From Perkinsus olseni (lineage: Eukaryota; Perkinsozoa; Perkinsida; Perkinsidae), in NCBI GenBank assembly GCA_013115135.1, contig JABANP010000458.1:1-42434 (forward strand): a DNA stretch of 42,434 bases. The letters are read 5' to 3'. A program made the translations under genes and the position numbers. This document shows, in pieces, positions 8,785-18,428 of the stretch (position 1 is the first letter of the stretch; every line of letters starts with the position of its first letter). The notes beneath the pieces were generated by a model that did no database searches, was not told the origin of the DNA, and saw nothing but the letters and a program-made list of their open reading frames with translations.

Positions 8785-9657
8785 ATGAACCACGACACTC
8801 GTCAAGCTATCGGGCGTATCAGTGGCTGGGAGGATTCCCAGGGGACCTCTGGCGTATATAGCTGGACTTTACAACTTCTTCTGTGTATTTTCTGCTTCAT
8901 CACGAGCAGGGCCTTGTACCTCACTCGCCGCGGTAGGGAAGCCTTGGAGTGTCTTCGCCCTAGGGACCCAGACACGGCGACCTTCGTTGACCGTTTGAGG
9001 TACAGAGCGGTCGAATTTTCTACATTTCTACCGGACGCACTTCGCTTACCACCCGGTAGTTCGACTTTGGTTATTGTTGTTTCTTTCATCAGTCGTATGC
9101 AGTCTGCGACTGATGAAGAACTGATCGACGGTTTACGCTGTCGCTTATACATCTTATTCAATGTTTGCCTGCCGGACGGGAATGAACCGAACGGTCGGCT
9201 AGCGCGTGCGTTCAGGTGGTGGGCATTGGGATGTCCCTGGGATGATCGCGTAGACAAAGATATTCTCCGCACGATTCACCCGGGACCTCTCGATGCCAAC
9301 ACCGCCTTTCGTAATCTAACGCGCTGTTTTTCTGGCCTCCAGGATGTATCCGATTATTTGTATTCGGTACTCGTCTACAATCACGAGTCTTCCAGCGGCC
9401 CGGTAGTTCTATGGACTAGTATCAATAACGCCCAATGGTCGGTGCTTTTTACCAGACTCTTTGCACCACCGGTGCCTGGAAGATTCGGGATGTTGAGGGA
9501 GAACTACGATCCGGTGACTGGTAGCACCCTTCGTGGGGATGCGTGCGAGGCCCTGGTGAGCTACGTCTTACCCGAATTGCACGATTACTGTAGTATGTTT
9601 TTGGAACTCACTGCTATCGTGCGGGTTATACATGGGAGAGAATTCCCCTCCGGTTGA
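8785..9657 (+). CDS. Hypothetical protein, 290 aa
   Basis: This is the longest open frame outside the retrotransposon. Residues about 26-44 are hydrophobic and could be a membrane segment. The rest is soluble and mixed, with aromatic-rich segments (RWWALGCPWDD near the middle; LYSVLVYNHES) and an acidic patch. It has no motif I can assign. A long uninterrupted frame at about 50% GC is unlikely by chance, so it probably encodes or encoded a protein, possibly of a mobile element given its neighbours. The start at 8785 is simply the first ATG. Confidence 0.55.
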   Translation: MNHDTRQAIGRISGWEDSQGTSGVYSWTLQLLLCIFCFITSRALYLTRRGREALECLRPRDPDTATFVDRLRYRAVEFSTFLPDALRLPPGSSTLVIVVSFISRMQSATDEELIDGLRCRLYILFNVCLPDGNEPNGRLARAFRWWALGCPWDDRVDKDILRTIHPGPLDANTAFRNLTRCFSGLQDVSDYLYSVLVYNHESSSGPVVLWTSINNAQWSVLFTRLFAPPVPGRFGMLRENYDPVTGSTLRGDACEALVSYVLPELHDYCSMFLELTAIVRVIHGREFPSG

Positions 9658-9757
9658 GCGGTTCCTTCGAGCGGCAGCGGATCCATCGAGGGCAGCCCAG
9701 TGGGCTGCCCTCAGTAGGGCGTGACCCAGTGTGATGGGGCTCCTCCACTGCCTCCTT

Positions 9758-10922
9758 ACACACCCCGGCATGAGATGAGATTTCTGGAGAATGAGGAAAT
9801 CGGCCGAAAACCTTATTCTCTCCCGTTCTCGCTCTCGCGAGATTTCGCGGGATTTCACGAGATCTCGCGGATCCTCGCGATAAGTGATAGTGGTAGTGAT
9901 TCCTCAGGAGCCTAACCCGATGATTGACGCCCTCCATTCAAGGAGAATAGTCTGCTGAGTAGGCTCTACTCGGGATATTGAAGTCAGCACTCTGATTTAT
10001 CGACGAGCGAGGAGCTGCTCAGGAACTATCTGCTGGAATACGGTGCAATCGAGTGGGAGGCGGGATGGATCAGAAAGTCTAATCCAGAGGGACTAAGATA
10101 TAGTTCTTGCTAATCTGACCGTGTAATATATCTATCTGGCAAGTCCCTGAATAAGTTGAAGTTCAACTGTTGAACACACGTCCGTTACAGACTGTAACTT
10201 ACAGTATATGCAACTCACTGAGTTCAACTCAGTGAGTTGAACTCAGTAACTGCTATATGACCTAGCGGTTGTGAAGATCGTTGTGTCATTGCTGTCCCTA
10301 TGGAGTCGCTCCCCTTGTGCTACGCTAAGATATCTAGTCTCGCGCTAGTACTGTAATTGTAATTGTAATTTATAAGTTAGAATCAGGCTAACCAAGTCTG
10401 TCTCGTGTTAACTCAATAAGCGGGATTGCCCACCAGCACTCAACAAGCGGTTACTATGTCTCATAGCTGGTGTGCTATCATAGCACTGCTATATGAATCC
10501 AAGTGGGACGATCCGACTGTAGTTTCATCGAAAGCCACAGATCATGCATTACAGACGGCACTACCTAGCTCGTCGGCGACTAGTGTTGCTTCGGGCACGA
10601 GTTCAGTCACTGGACTGACGAGCCAGACCAATCTGACGCAAGCTTATGGTTTTTTTGGGGTAATCATCGACCACGTAAGACATCGGATTTACAGCTGTTA
10701 CGATCTCGCACTATTCCTTGGGTCAACGCGCAGGCTCCAATATCGTTAGAAACGCCTGGTTGCCGAAGGTTCGCACGGTTTCGAGAATAACACCCTAAGG
10801 GTGTCACCCTTTCTCGCGATATTCTCGCAGACCTGCTACGCTTCCTATTCTCTCTCATTTCTCTCTCGCGAGGAGAGAATATCGCGAGACCCATCCTTCT
10901 CGTGACTCGTATGCCGGGGTAT
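9758..10922. mobile_element. Possible inverted-repeat element with TCTCGCGA-rich arms
   Basis: The ends match as inverted repeats (ACACCCCGGCATGAG on the left; the right end reads ATACCCCGGCATACGAG inward). Both subterminal regions (9820-9890 and 10805-10895) are crowded with TCTCGCGA-type palindromic motifs and TATTCTCTCC. I could not find a convincing target duplication (best 6/9). No ORF in it looks real. Confidence 0.4.
10211..10239. repeat. 12 bp inverted repeat with 5 nt loop
   Basis: CAACTCACTGAG is followed by TTCAA and its exact complement. The motif overlaps additional AGTTCAACTC/GAGTTGAACT inverted copies, giving a compact cluster of nested palindromes. Confidence 0.85.
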
Positions 10923-11134
10923 GCCCCTTGGCTATTGTATGGTCGCACTTTGTTTGATTCCGTGATTCGTTATGTTTAATTCCGTAGTAGTATCACGTGT
11001 CTAGTTGTCAATTATCATACCCAGTTGCACTGTCTTGACTAGTGGTCGACCACGCTCGCTGCTGTGCACATACCATCAATATACTCAACACCCGTCACGA
11101 AACTCTCTCAGATTAAAGGGCCATACATAACATG

Positions 11135-11397
11135 TTAGTTTAACAGCCTCGATCTACAGCATTAAGCCCTCCAGGGGAGTATGGGAACAGCGCAGCGCAC
11201 CCGCGAGAGCACCAAACCTGAGACCCGAAAACGCTGAACCTGCGACCCGTACGCTGGGCCGGACTGCAGGCCGCATGTTGGGACTCCGATGAGAGTGCTC
11301 CGAGCGGGTGACGCCAGATCGCGTGGGTTCCCCCCAATGCGCAGCGAGCCGGCCGAAGCGCGGCTGCGGAATGGGAGAACTCACGAGATCCAGCCCC
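11135..11397. repeat. Split direct repeat B2 (3' end of the retrotransposon)
   Basis: 263 bp, matching B1 at 11591-11853 with about two substitutions. It forms the outer 3' terminus of the minus-strand element. Confidence 0.93.
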
Positions 11398-11414
11398 GGG
11401 AGTGGCGGGAAGGG

Positions 11415-11593
11415 CCGAGAAAGAGGAATAAAATCGCTTAACTATGAGATACGTAAACCGGCCGTAACAGCGCAACGCGCTACGCCGACGGTTACACCGA
11501 CCCGAGCATCTTGTAACGCGCGCGTGTCCCGCACGCCGTTGTGACACCGATACGGCTGACAACTAGCCTTGTCTACTTCGTAAACGGCATTTA
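11415..11593. repeat. Split direct repeat A2
   Basis: 179 bp, matching A1 at 19566-19744 with about two substitutions. It abuts B1 at a shared TTA. Confidence 0.93.
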
Positions 11594-11853
11594 GTTTAAC
11601 AGCCTCGATCTACAGCATTAAGCCCTCCAGGGGAGTATGGGAACAGCGCAGCGCACCCGCGAGAGCACCAAACCTGAGACCCGAAAACGCTGAACCTGCG
11701 ACCCGTACGCTGGGCCGGACTGCAGGCCGCATCTTGGGACTCCGATGAAAGTGCTCCGAGCGGGTGACGCCAGATCGCGTGGGTTCCCCCCAATGCGCAG
11801 CGAGCCGGCCGAAGCGCGGCTGCGGAATGGGAGAACTCACGAGATCCAGCCCC
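11591..11853. repeat. Split direct repeat B1
   Basis: 263 bp copy of B2, lying downstream of the recombinase gene on the minus strand, immediately before A2. Confidence 0.93.
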
Positions 11854-12080
11854 ACTTGCGCTGTTACCTCGTGCCTCATGCCAGCACACTCCAAAACCCA
11901 ACACCCGCGGCGTTCGGGAAAGCTAGCAGTGCGCATGGGGCCATTGCAGGGAGCGACCGGACTAGAGCCGGACGCATCCGGGACGGTGACCGCCCAGTTA
12001 AGGCCACATGGGAGGTCGGACGGCACTCCGCAACGTCACCTAACGACCAACTCCTCAAACGAGTGGTGTCGTAGCTTGCC

Positions 12081-12226
12081 TTATGAGCCTTTCCACATGA
12101 TGCAGGAGGCCAGCTTCGCTTTCTCCTCGGTGCTTTCTTGCAGGTACTCCAAGACAGCAAGCGACCTCCATCTTCCCGCACGCATGAGCACCGGCGAGTC
12201 TCCTGGTAACGATTGGTGCAGCAGTT
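12081..12226 (-). pseudogene. Tyrosine recombinase, 3' piece with catalytic Tyr
   Basis: Reading minus from the left edge of the hAT-like element, a frame gives AGRWRSLAVLEYLQES and stops at TAA 12081-12083. The GRW-x-S-x2-VLEY pattern matches the C-terminal catalytic-tyrosine motif of tyrosine recombinases. It continues the HxxR-containing piece at 14342-14587 in frame across the 2.1 kb insertion once one copy of the 8 bp target duplication (12219-12226) is discounted. Confidence 0.85.
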
Positions 12227-14341
12227 CAGGGTGGCAGTTCAAAAATAGATTTTCTTTCCTTCATTTCTTTACTTTCGGGAATTCAGGAAAAATAGGAAAC
12301 TTAGGAAGGAAAGAATGATCCTATTATTTTTTTAGGCGGCCTTCGGCCGCCTCTCTCGAAAAAACCTCGCGTGATATGCGGATTCTGAATCCAGGGGTGA
12401 GCCAGAGTCTTTACTGAAAAATCGGATAGCGACAATTGACCCTTCATTTTACTGAGTTTTTACTCCTGAGTGGAGGAAATACTCAGACTCAGTGCCGGGG
12501 AATCACAATCAGCAACTGAGTACGGTTCTGAATCTAGAATAACGATTCTAAATCAGGAATCAGATTTAGAGGCTGAGTCAAATCACAAATCAAGACTCTT
12601 GCGGCAAGAGTCTTGCCCTGGAAATGAATCCAGTGCATTCCTCACTCTGACTCTGTCTCAACTAATCTTGCTCACGCATCTCGAATCTTCGACTCATGGG
12701 TCATGAAAATATAATTTAAATCGGTACTCTAGAATCAGGGTGTGGGTTGAATCAAGGTCACACATTCCGAAATCGGTCTCTGCATACCGCTCCTGTTTGG
12801 AAGGCAGTGCCTTCTGCGCTGTAGCCACGAAGCACTCGTCCTCTCCAAGGGAACGTATCCCCAGTAATCACGTCACGGACTGTGATGATGAGGAGCCTCT
12901 TGTCCTGGTTCTCCGCCGACCACCACTGCATGAGGAAGGTCACCTTCTCACAAGATTCGAGACGAGCTTGGATTTGACTCAAATCATTTGAGACTCTATC
13001 TTCTCTTCTAGCTGGGATACAATGGCCTTTGACCGAGAGGTAGAAGGTCTTCCGACACCAGGGCGTATGCATGATATGGCATCGTGGAAGTGCGGGTTGC
13101 TTAGAATAGCAGTGGTATTCCAATGCTGAGCCGTAGAGAACTCGGCGAACCGCATCAGGAAGTAGTTTGTGGTAGCGGCAGTTGCCATAGGTACGAAAGG
13201 GCTCCGTTGAAGAGTCGGGTTCAGTACCCCTGCCGGAGCAACCTTAACTTCAGGGCGCGCTAATGAGGAAGGACTTTCTAACCTGCGCCGTTTCGCGACG
13301 CATTTCTGAGGAGAGGAGTCATGATGACTCCTCTCCTCGTCATGATGACTCAGTCATCTAGCAGAACCATCTCTGGCGGAGCGTCGACGTCAGCGGCCTT
13401 TTGGTCGATGCGGATTGCGGCTTCTCCTTCTGGATGGCTACGACGATTCGAAGAACTCGCGGAGCAGTCTGAGGCAGATGATTTGTTGTTTCGGACTCCG
13501 AAATTCGGTGCAATTTACGCTAGAACTACCTTTCACTTCATTTTCTTCCTCGTCCACATGCAGATTTGGTAAAGCCTCATAGTTGTACAGCTGCGTTACG
13601 GATTCCACGAGGCGAACACCTGAGCAGAAAACGGTAATATTGTGTTGGGAGTGGAAATTCCTCTCCAACACAATACTAGTAGTATTGTACTACCGTTTGT
13701 CTGCTTCCTCATCGCTTTATCGCGAGGCCTCCTCCATTTTATACGTCCGAAATCTAAATCCTCGTGCACGTCCTTCATGTGTCCCTCGAATCGCGTGGAG
13801 TTGTCTTGCTTATGTCTGAAATAGCACGGTTGTCCGCCGATATCACAGTGATAGTCCTCTGGAGTCTTGGTCACATACGGCCACGGGCAGAAGCCACTCG
13901 CTGATTTGCGCCCCATATGAGGAGAGTACGTTAACAAGGCTGTCAAGGGAATGCTCAGTTATCATCCTGTGAGTCCGTTCATCTAGCAGTTTAATGCCAC
14001 AACTCCAGGATCGCAACGCAACCCAACGCTTATTGCCGGGATAAACGCAGAGAAACGGATGGAAAAAGGGGAGTTCACCTAGCCGGAAACGGGGAGGCTG
14101 GGCTTAATCGAGGCGGTCGGGGGTCTAGAGGACTCCACTAGAGGTCATCCGTCTTCCAGCTTCGCGGTTGTAGATAACCCAAATCCAGTCGTTTCCGAGA
14201 AAAATCGATTTTTTTGGGCGTGCGCGCCCTGCGGGCGCGCGCTACCTACAAACGGAAGGAAAAATAGATTTCTATTTTTCCTTCCATTGGAAGGAAAATT
14301 AGGGAGGAAAGAAAGAAAGAAAGGAAATTTCAGCCACCCTG
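12227..14341 (-). mobile_element. hAT-like DNA transposon inside the recombinase gene (2115 bp)
   Basis: The ends are inverted repeats beginning CAGGGTGGC, typical of hAT (CAGGG...). The 8 bp duplication CAGCAGTT flanks it at 12219-12226 and 14342-14349, the hAT target-site length. GC-rich hairpins sit near both ends (12334-12355 and 14216-14245). Internal frames on the minus strand carry a BED-like zinc finger and a hAT-like segment, with frameshifts, so it is a decayed, probably internally deleted copy. Confidence 0.85.
12758..13946 (-). pseudogene. Decayed hAT transposase
   Basis: Three minus-strand frames follow one another. 13946-13596 holds a Cys pair and H-x4-H (HMKDVH) resembling a BED finger. 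13188-12979 contains NPHFHDAISCIRPGVGRPSTSR, like the P-S-R segment ahead of the hAT catalytic core. 13123-12758 contains VTFLMQWWSAENQDKRLLIITV, like the strand around the first catalytic region. Frames shift between the parts, and I cannot find the C-terminal dimerisation segment. The family call rests mainly on the element's ends; the protein match is suggestive. Confidence 0.55.
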
Positions 14342-14587
14342 CAGCAGTTGGGCACCTGTCCTCCGTAGTGAGTGAGTCCCGAATCCATCGACCACGTCGA
14401 GCCCAACCACCGGTCCCAACTTCTCTCGGATTTGCGCCATGAAGGAGCTATACGGGATCGGGAATATGGCGTCGTCCGGGCGACTAGACCCTCGAAAGCA
14501 GGACAGCAGGACCCTCACGACAGCAGGACGTGAGCAGGGCAGAAGTCGCAAGGTTCGGCCCCGCGAACTCCGGCCCCGCTCGGACCC
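14342..14587 (-). pseudogene. Tyrosine recombinase, middle piece with HxxR
   Basis: The minus-strand frame ending at the hAT-like element contains GTHSLRRTGAQLL, the H-x-x-R box of tyrosine recombinases. It is bounded by the two insertions. Inside it, GACAGCAGGAC occurs twice (14502-14512 and 14519-14529) at an offset of 17 bp, and the reading frame on the two sides of this repeat differs, which explains a frameshift within the piece. Confidence 0.85.
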
Positions 14588-15360
14588 GGGTGTATTACGA
14601 TTCGTACACCGAAAACTCGTACACTATCGCTTCGTACACGGCTCGTACACTGAATACTCGTTCACTCATCGGATTCATACATCGTCATTTCGTACACTTG
14701 AGACTCGTACACGTAATACTCGTACTCATGACACTCGTACATATAATACTCGTTCATGTAGTGAGTCGTACACTTGAAGTTCGTACACGTGAATCTCATA
14801 CACTGACAACTCGTACACGAGCACGACTCGTACACTTTGCTTGGTGAGTCGCATTTTTGGGCCGCGCGCTGGGTGCACTGACGGAGCGGAGGAAGTTATA
14901 TTGTCTATAGTGAGCGAACTGTTCGCGTCACTCTGTGAGAAAAAGTTTATTAGTGTGAGTGGTATAGTGGTTAAGGTAGCGGGCTCTCGATCAGAAGGTC
15001 GCACGTTCGATCCTATGTGCAGGGACTCCCTTACCAGGGAGGAAGTAGAAATTTTTGCGGAGTGTACGAAATGACGGTGTACGACTTGAAACTGGGGTTG
15101 TGTACGAAATGAGAGTGTATGAAATGACGGTGTACGAGGTGAAAGTGTACGACTATTATGTGTACTGATGTTATATGTACGGGTATTACGTATACGAGCA
15201 TCATGTGTACGAGTTTTATATGTACGAATCGCTCGTGTATGAGTATTTTGTGTATGACTTTTCGGTGTACGAGCATTTCGTGTACGATTCGAAGATGTAT
15301 GAGTATTGGAGACATGAGTCGAAAATGTACGACTATTTGGTGTACGAAACGTGAACATCC
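14588..15360. mobile_element. Foldback/Mutator-like element, copy 1 (773 bp)
   Basis: The exact 9 bp duplication CTCGGACCC flanks it at 14579-14587 and 15361-15369. The ends are imperfect inverted repeats (left GGGTGTATTACG, right inward GGATGTTCACG), each followed by TTCGTACACC. The left arm (to about 14840) is a run of degenerate TCGTACAC units every 14-16 bp; the right arm (from about 15059) is the same in reverse orientation. The 220 bp core holds a tRNA-like sequence. It interrupts the retrotransposon's recombinase gene. Long arms of degenerate short repeats plus 9 bp duplications fit foldback or Mutator-type elements; no transposase is present. Confidence 0.85.
14955..15028 (+). pseudogene. 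tRNA-like sequence in core of foldback-like element
   Basis: It has an A-box-like GGTATAGTGGTTAAGG and a B-box-like CGTTCGATCC at tRNA spacing, with GCTCTCGATCAGAAGGTC between. The stems do not close properly, so it is not a working tRNA. It may serve as a pol III promoter relic. Confidence 0.5.
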
Positions 15361-16364
15361 CTCGGACCCAGCACCGAAGCGGTGCAGGCCACATACGCCG
15401 TTTGCCCCGCTGCGACCTGATCGGTTTTGCTGGACTTAATCGTAAGCCCCAAAACCAACGAATCCGAGCCCTCCGCGGTGGTCGTGAAGACATCTTCCCA
15501 TTTCAAAGCCAAGAGCTCCTCCGCGCGAAGCAAACCACAAATGCCGATCAGCATAGCAGCCGCCCCACGGAACCGCTTCGGCGGCCAATTGTGGAAGACG
15601 CCGAGAACATCTGACCGAGAAAGAGGACGCATCTTGACCACCGGCTGACCCGCGGTGGCTGTCTTGGCGGCCTGAAGAATGTGCTTCAGCCTGAATGCTT
15701 CACTTGGGGAGAGATCAGAACCCAGAGACTTATTCCGAGAACGGAGCCCTCCGACGAAGGTGGCGATTGAGTTGAAAGCATAATTCGCTTTGGTGAGCAC
15801 CCATACGAAGAGCTGAAGATCTTCGATGCATAACGGGAAGCACGTAGGACCCACGACCTGCCAAGCACGACGGGCTTGGCTCTCGCCCAACTGGTCCATA
15901 ATTCTGAAAACCTCCTCTCTTTTACCACTAGATCCTGGTTTAGGCGAGGGACTGGCCGTACTGCGGACGACGTGAGAAGGTTGCCCGGCTTGGAGTGGAA
16001 CTATTTGACGCAACGCACCTGTCCACAGAAACAAGCTAACACTCTCACATGCGCAACTTCTGCGGCCCTCGCGGGCAGACGTCGTCTGCCAGACGACAAC
16101 GAAGATCAGACGGCCGGCGAGCTCAACGTATCGACGATGCCCTCGAGCGGGTTGCGCTCCTCCCTCCAGTTCGGTGGAAACTCCACCGGCGCATCGCGAG
16201 AGAGGGCGTCCGCTAACCAGTTGCTTTCGGAACGAATGTGAGCCACCAGAGTCTTGTCGACGACCCTCCCGTACCACTTCGCAAGGGCTCGCAGCACGTC
16301 CGATAGCGAGGTGGGGGAGTACAGCTTGGAAAGAATGTGCACCACCGACTGGTTGTCGCACCAT
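15361..16364 (-). pseudogene. Tyrosine recombinase, N-terminal piece with first catalytic Arg
   Basis: The frame is open from 16364 and overlaps the 3' end of the RT-RNase H gene in another frame. The likely start is internal, for instance the Met at 15899 (MDQLGES), because the first ~80 codons are a shadow of the RNase H region. Near residue 280 of the full frame GLLRAEELLALKW gives the first catalytic Arg, followed by a beta-hairpin Lys segment (TIKSSKTDQ). Coding then runs into the foldback-like element and stops. Confidence 0.88.
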
Positions 16365-18106
16365 AGAAATATCCTAGGGTCGCGGGAGCCGGAGGCCTCT
16401 AGCGACTCCGAGAATCGGTAGCACAACTGAAGAGTCGCCGCCGCCGCCAGGAGATCCAGGAAGGAAATATCCTTGTGGCAGGGGGTACCCTCCTTGAGAT
16501 AATCCGCCCAGCGACCCAGCGATTCATCAGACACCTTGAGACGGAACCATACCCCGCTCTTGGAGGTTGCTGCCCAGCCGGCGATGTGAGTAGTCGAAGC
16601 GTCCGATGCTGCCACCACGGATAGCCCGCTGGGAGAGGCCGCGAGAGGAAGAGCCCTGATCGGAGGACGAGTCAGAACCTCTTGCCAGAAACTCAGAGCG
16701 CGGCGTGTCGCCGTATCCTTGCTGAGGCGCGCCGAGAATAGCCTGCCATCTCTTTTGGCCCGTTCGAATGCCTTCAGCAGGGCGAAAAGCGGTTGCAGAA
16801 AACCTTTCAGCTCCTTCATGCACTGTGTAGCGAAGATCAGCTTCCCCAACAGCTTGGACAAGACCTTGGCGGTCACACACCCTTGGGCGAAGGCCTGACC
16901 TAGTATGTCGCGGATTGACCGCAGAATGTCCTCGTGAACTGTGACCGACGGCCGCCTATCGGCGACCGATAAATGGAAGCCGATGAACTTTACGGACGAC
17001 ACTCCCAACACGCACTTCTTCCAGGCAACGCGAATGTTCAGTGCCAGCCCCACTAAGAAGGTCACGGCGCACGCGATCTCATAGCAGGCTTTGGGCACCA
17101 CTAGGCACCCATCGTCCACATAAATGAAGGCCAGGAACTTCGTGTGCCTAAGGATATGCCGGAGTAGGGTGTTCGTGAGGCGAGTAACCAGGCCGGACGC
17201 CCGACACCAATGGTATGGGCTGACCGACGCACCGAAGGGCAACGCTCGGCTATGGAAGACCCGGCCGCCGACGTTGAGAGCCGTCAGGGGCCGGTCCTCA
17301 TGATAGAGGAAAAGGTTTTTAAAGGCACCCTCGATGTCGAACTTCATGATGACGTACGAGTCGTCGCTGAGGGCGACGGAACCATCGTCGTCAGGGCAGC
17401 ATTGACAACCGCCACGCACCGTTGGAGGGTTGACCAGATCAGCGAGACCGGATTTCAAGTCAACCGCGCGCGGCAGAGAGCAGGTTTCAGCGAGCTTGCA
17501 ACGGCCATTGAGGCCACTGAAGGAGTGGTCCTCAAAGACTCTGTAGCTCCCGTCGGCTTTAGGCACCAGACCTACACGAGCGTAGGCCTGGCGCCCTCCG
17601 CCGACGGTGCCCGCCGACCCCACCTCACACATCCTGCCTAGCGCCACCTCGCGCCGCAGCAGGACGAGGCACACCGCGGGATCGGCCTCCACTGACGAAA
17701 AATTACGATGGGCCCTCTTGATGTTGAACGGCTCCATCGCCTTATTGATAGTTCTGTTATCTTTGGCCTTCGGGAAGATCCCCGAAGGCTTCAGCGGCGT
17801 GTCCACGCCTAACCTGACACCTGCGTCGATGTCCTTGAAGAAGCCAGCGTCGGGGTCCTCCAAGGCGCACGCGAGCGCGTAACCCAGTTCCGCCCTGACT
17901 GGGCTACCGCACTCAGACTGGCGGGGGCTGCATTGCAGCACCTCGCAGAGCTCTGAGAGCAAGCTGGCTTCGGCCTTGTCGAAAGCCGCAGCCACGACCG
18001 GTAACTGGTCCACCTCAATATCCCCGTGGATGCCCGACAACACTCCTGTATCACAGACTGCTTGGGCTTCCTTTCGGAACAACTCGGCGATTTTGGCCAC
18101 GTCCAC
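16106..18106 (-). CDS. Retrotransposon reverse transcriptase-RNase H, 666 aa
   Basis: The protein copies the element RNA into DNA. The reverse transcriptase core carries FDIEGAF at about 256-262 (motif A Asp), ALPFGASVSPYHW at about 288-300 and FIYVDD at about 327-332 (motif C). An RNase H domain follows: VAASDAS near 498-504, CDNQSVV near 583-589 and HIRSESNWLADALSR near 623-637. At the position usually held by the second catalytic acid (Glu) there is Asp (SFLDLLAA, about 551), a conservative change if aligned correctly. It resembles DIRS/Ngaro enzymes in having RNase H directly followed by the recombinase gene, with no protease or integrase. The frame is uninterrupted; the start is the first Met and 322 bp separate it from gag. 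Confidence 0.93.
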   Translation of the reverse strand: MDVAKIAELFRKEAQAVCDTGVLSGIHGDIEVDQLPVVAAAFDKAEASLLSELCEVLQCSPRQSECGSPVRAELGYALACALEDPDAGFFKDIDAGVRLGVDTPLKPSGIFPKAKDNRTINKAMEPFNIKRAHRNFSSVEADPAVCLVLLRREVALGRMCEVGSAGTVGGGRQAYARVGLVPKADGSYRVFEDHSFSGLNGRCKLAETCSLPRAVDLKSGLADLVNPPTVRGGCQCCPDDDGSVALSDDSYVIMKFDIEGAFKNLFLYHEDRPLTALNVGGRVFHSRALPFGASVSPYHWCRASGLVTRLTNTLLRHILRHTKFLAFIYVDDGCLVVPKACYEIACAVTFLVGLALNIRVAWKKCVLGVSSVKFIGFHLSVADRRPSVTVHEDILRSIRDILGQAFAQGCVTAKVLSKLLGKLIFATQCMKELKGFLQPLFALLKAFERAKRDGRLFSARLSKDTATRRALSFWQEVLTRPPIRALPLAASPSGLSVVAASDASTTHIAGWAATSKSGVWFRLKVSDESLGRWADYLKEGTPCHKDISFLDLLAAAATLQLCYRFSESLEASGSRDPRIFLWCDNQSVVHILSKLYSPTSLSDVLRALAKWYGRVVDKTLVAHIRSESNWLADALSRDAPVEFPPNWREERNPLEGIVDTLSSPAV

Positions 18107-18428
18107 CGGACACTCACCGCGGGCGATGGCCGACGGAAGAGCCGCGAGCAGCCCGGTACCGTCCTTGTAACCTTCCGTCGAGGACCGTTCGGCTGACGCG
18201 CGGAGCCCTTTCTCGTTTAACTCGCGTACGTGCTGCAGGACCCCTGCTCCTTGAGGAGCCTTGACCCCCCTTATACTGGTAACACAACCCGCACCTGAGT
18301 AGCGGATACGCTTAACTCAAACGATGAGACGGATTGGCGAGAGGGGACAGAGCCCCGAGCAGTACAGTCAACGCAAACGAGGAGACACTCCTAACGGCCC
18401 CTGGCCGCGGGCTAGAGTCGACCCGGCC

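Noticed and set aside
8802..9272. 156-codon minus ORF
   Set aside because: Antisense to the longer 290-codon frame and composed of low-complexity basic sequence.
10336..10372. TGTAAT microsatellite
   Set aside because: Only three to four short units; ordinary simple sequence.
9749..10931. 9 bp target duplication for the TCTCGCGA-rich element
   Set aside because: Best alignment of flanks (TGCCTCCTT and TGCCCCTTG) matches at only six positions, too weak to claim.
11140..12318. ORFs of 76-184 codons within and between the B repeats
   Set aside because: They are shadows within the repeated non-coding ends of the retrotransposon; the same frames reappear because B1 and B2 are copies.
14588..15360. 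Regularly spaced short repeats as a CRISPR array or telomeric repeat
   Set aside because: Units are degenerate, spacing varies, there are no unique spacers of constant length, the arms are inverted and flanked by a target duplication.
14726..15493. 255-codon minus ORF across the foldback-like element
   Set aside because: It is a translation of the degenerate TCGTACAC repeat (Thr/Arg/His-rich) fused to recombinase sequence; it crosses the insertion boundary and is an artefact.
17210..17641. 143-codon plus ORF
   Set aside because: Antisense shadow of the reverse transcriptase gene.
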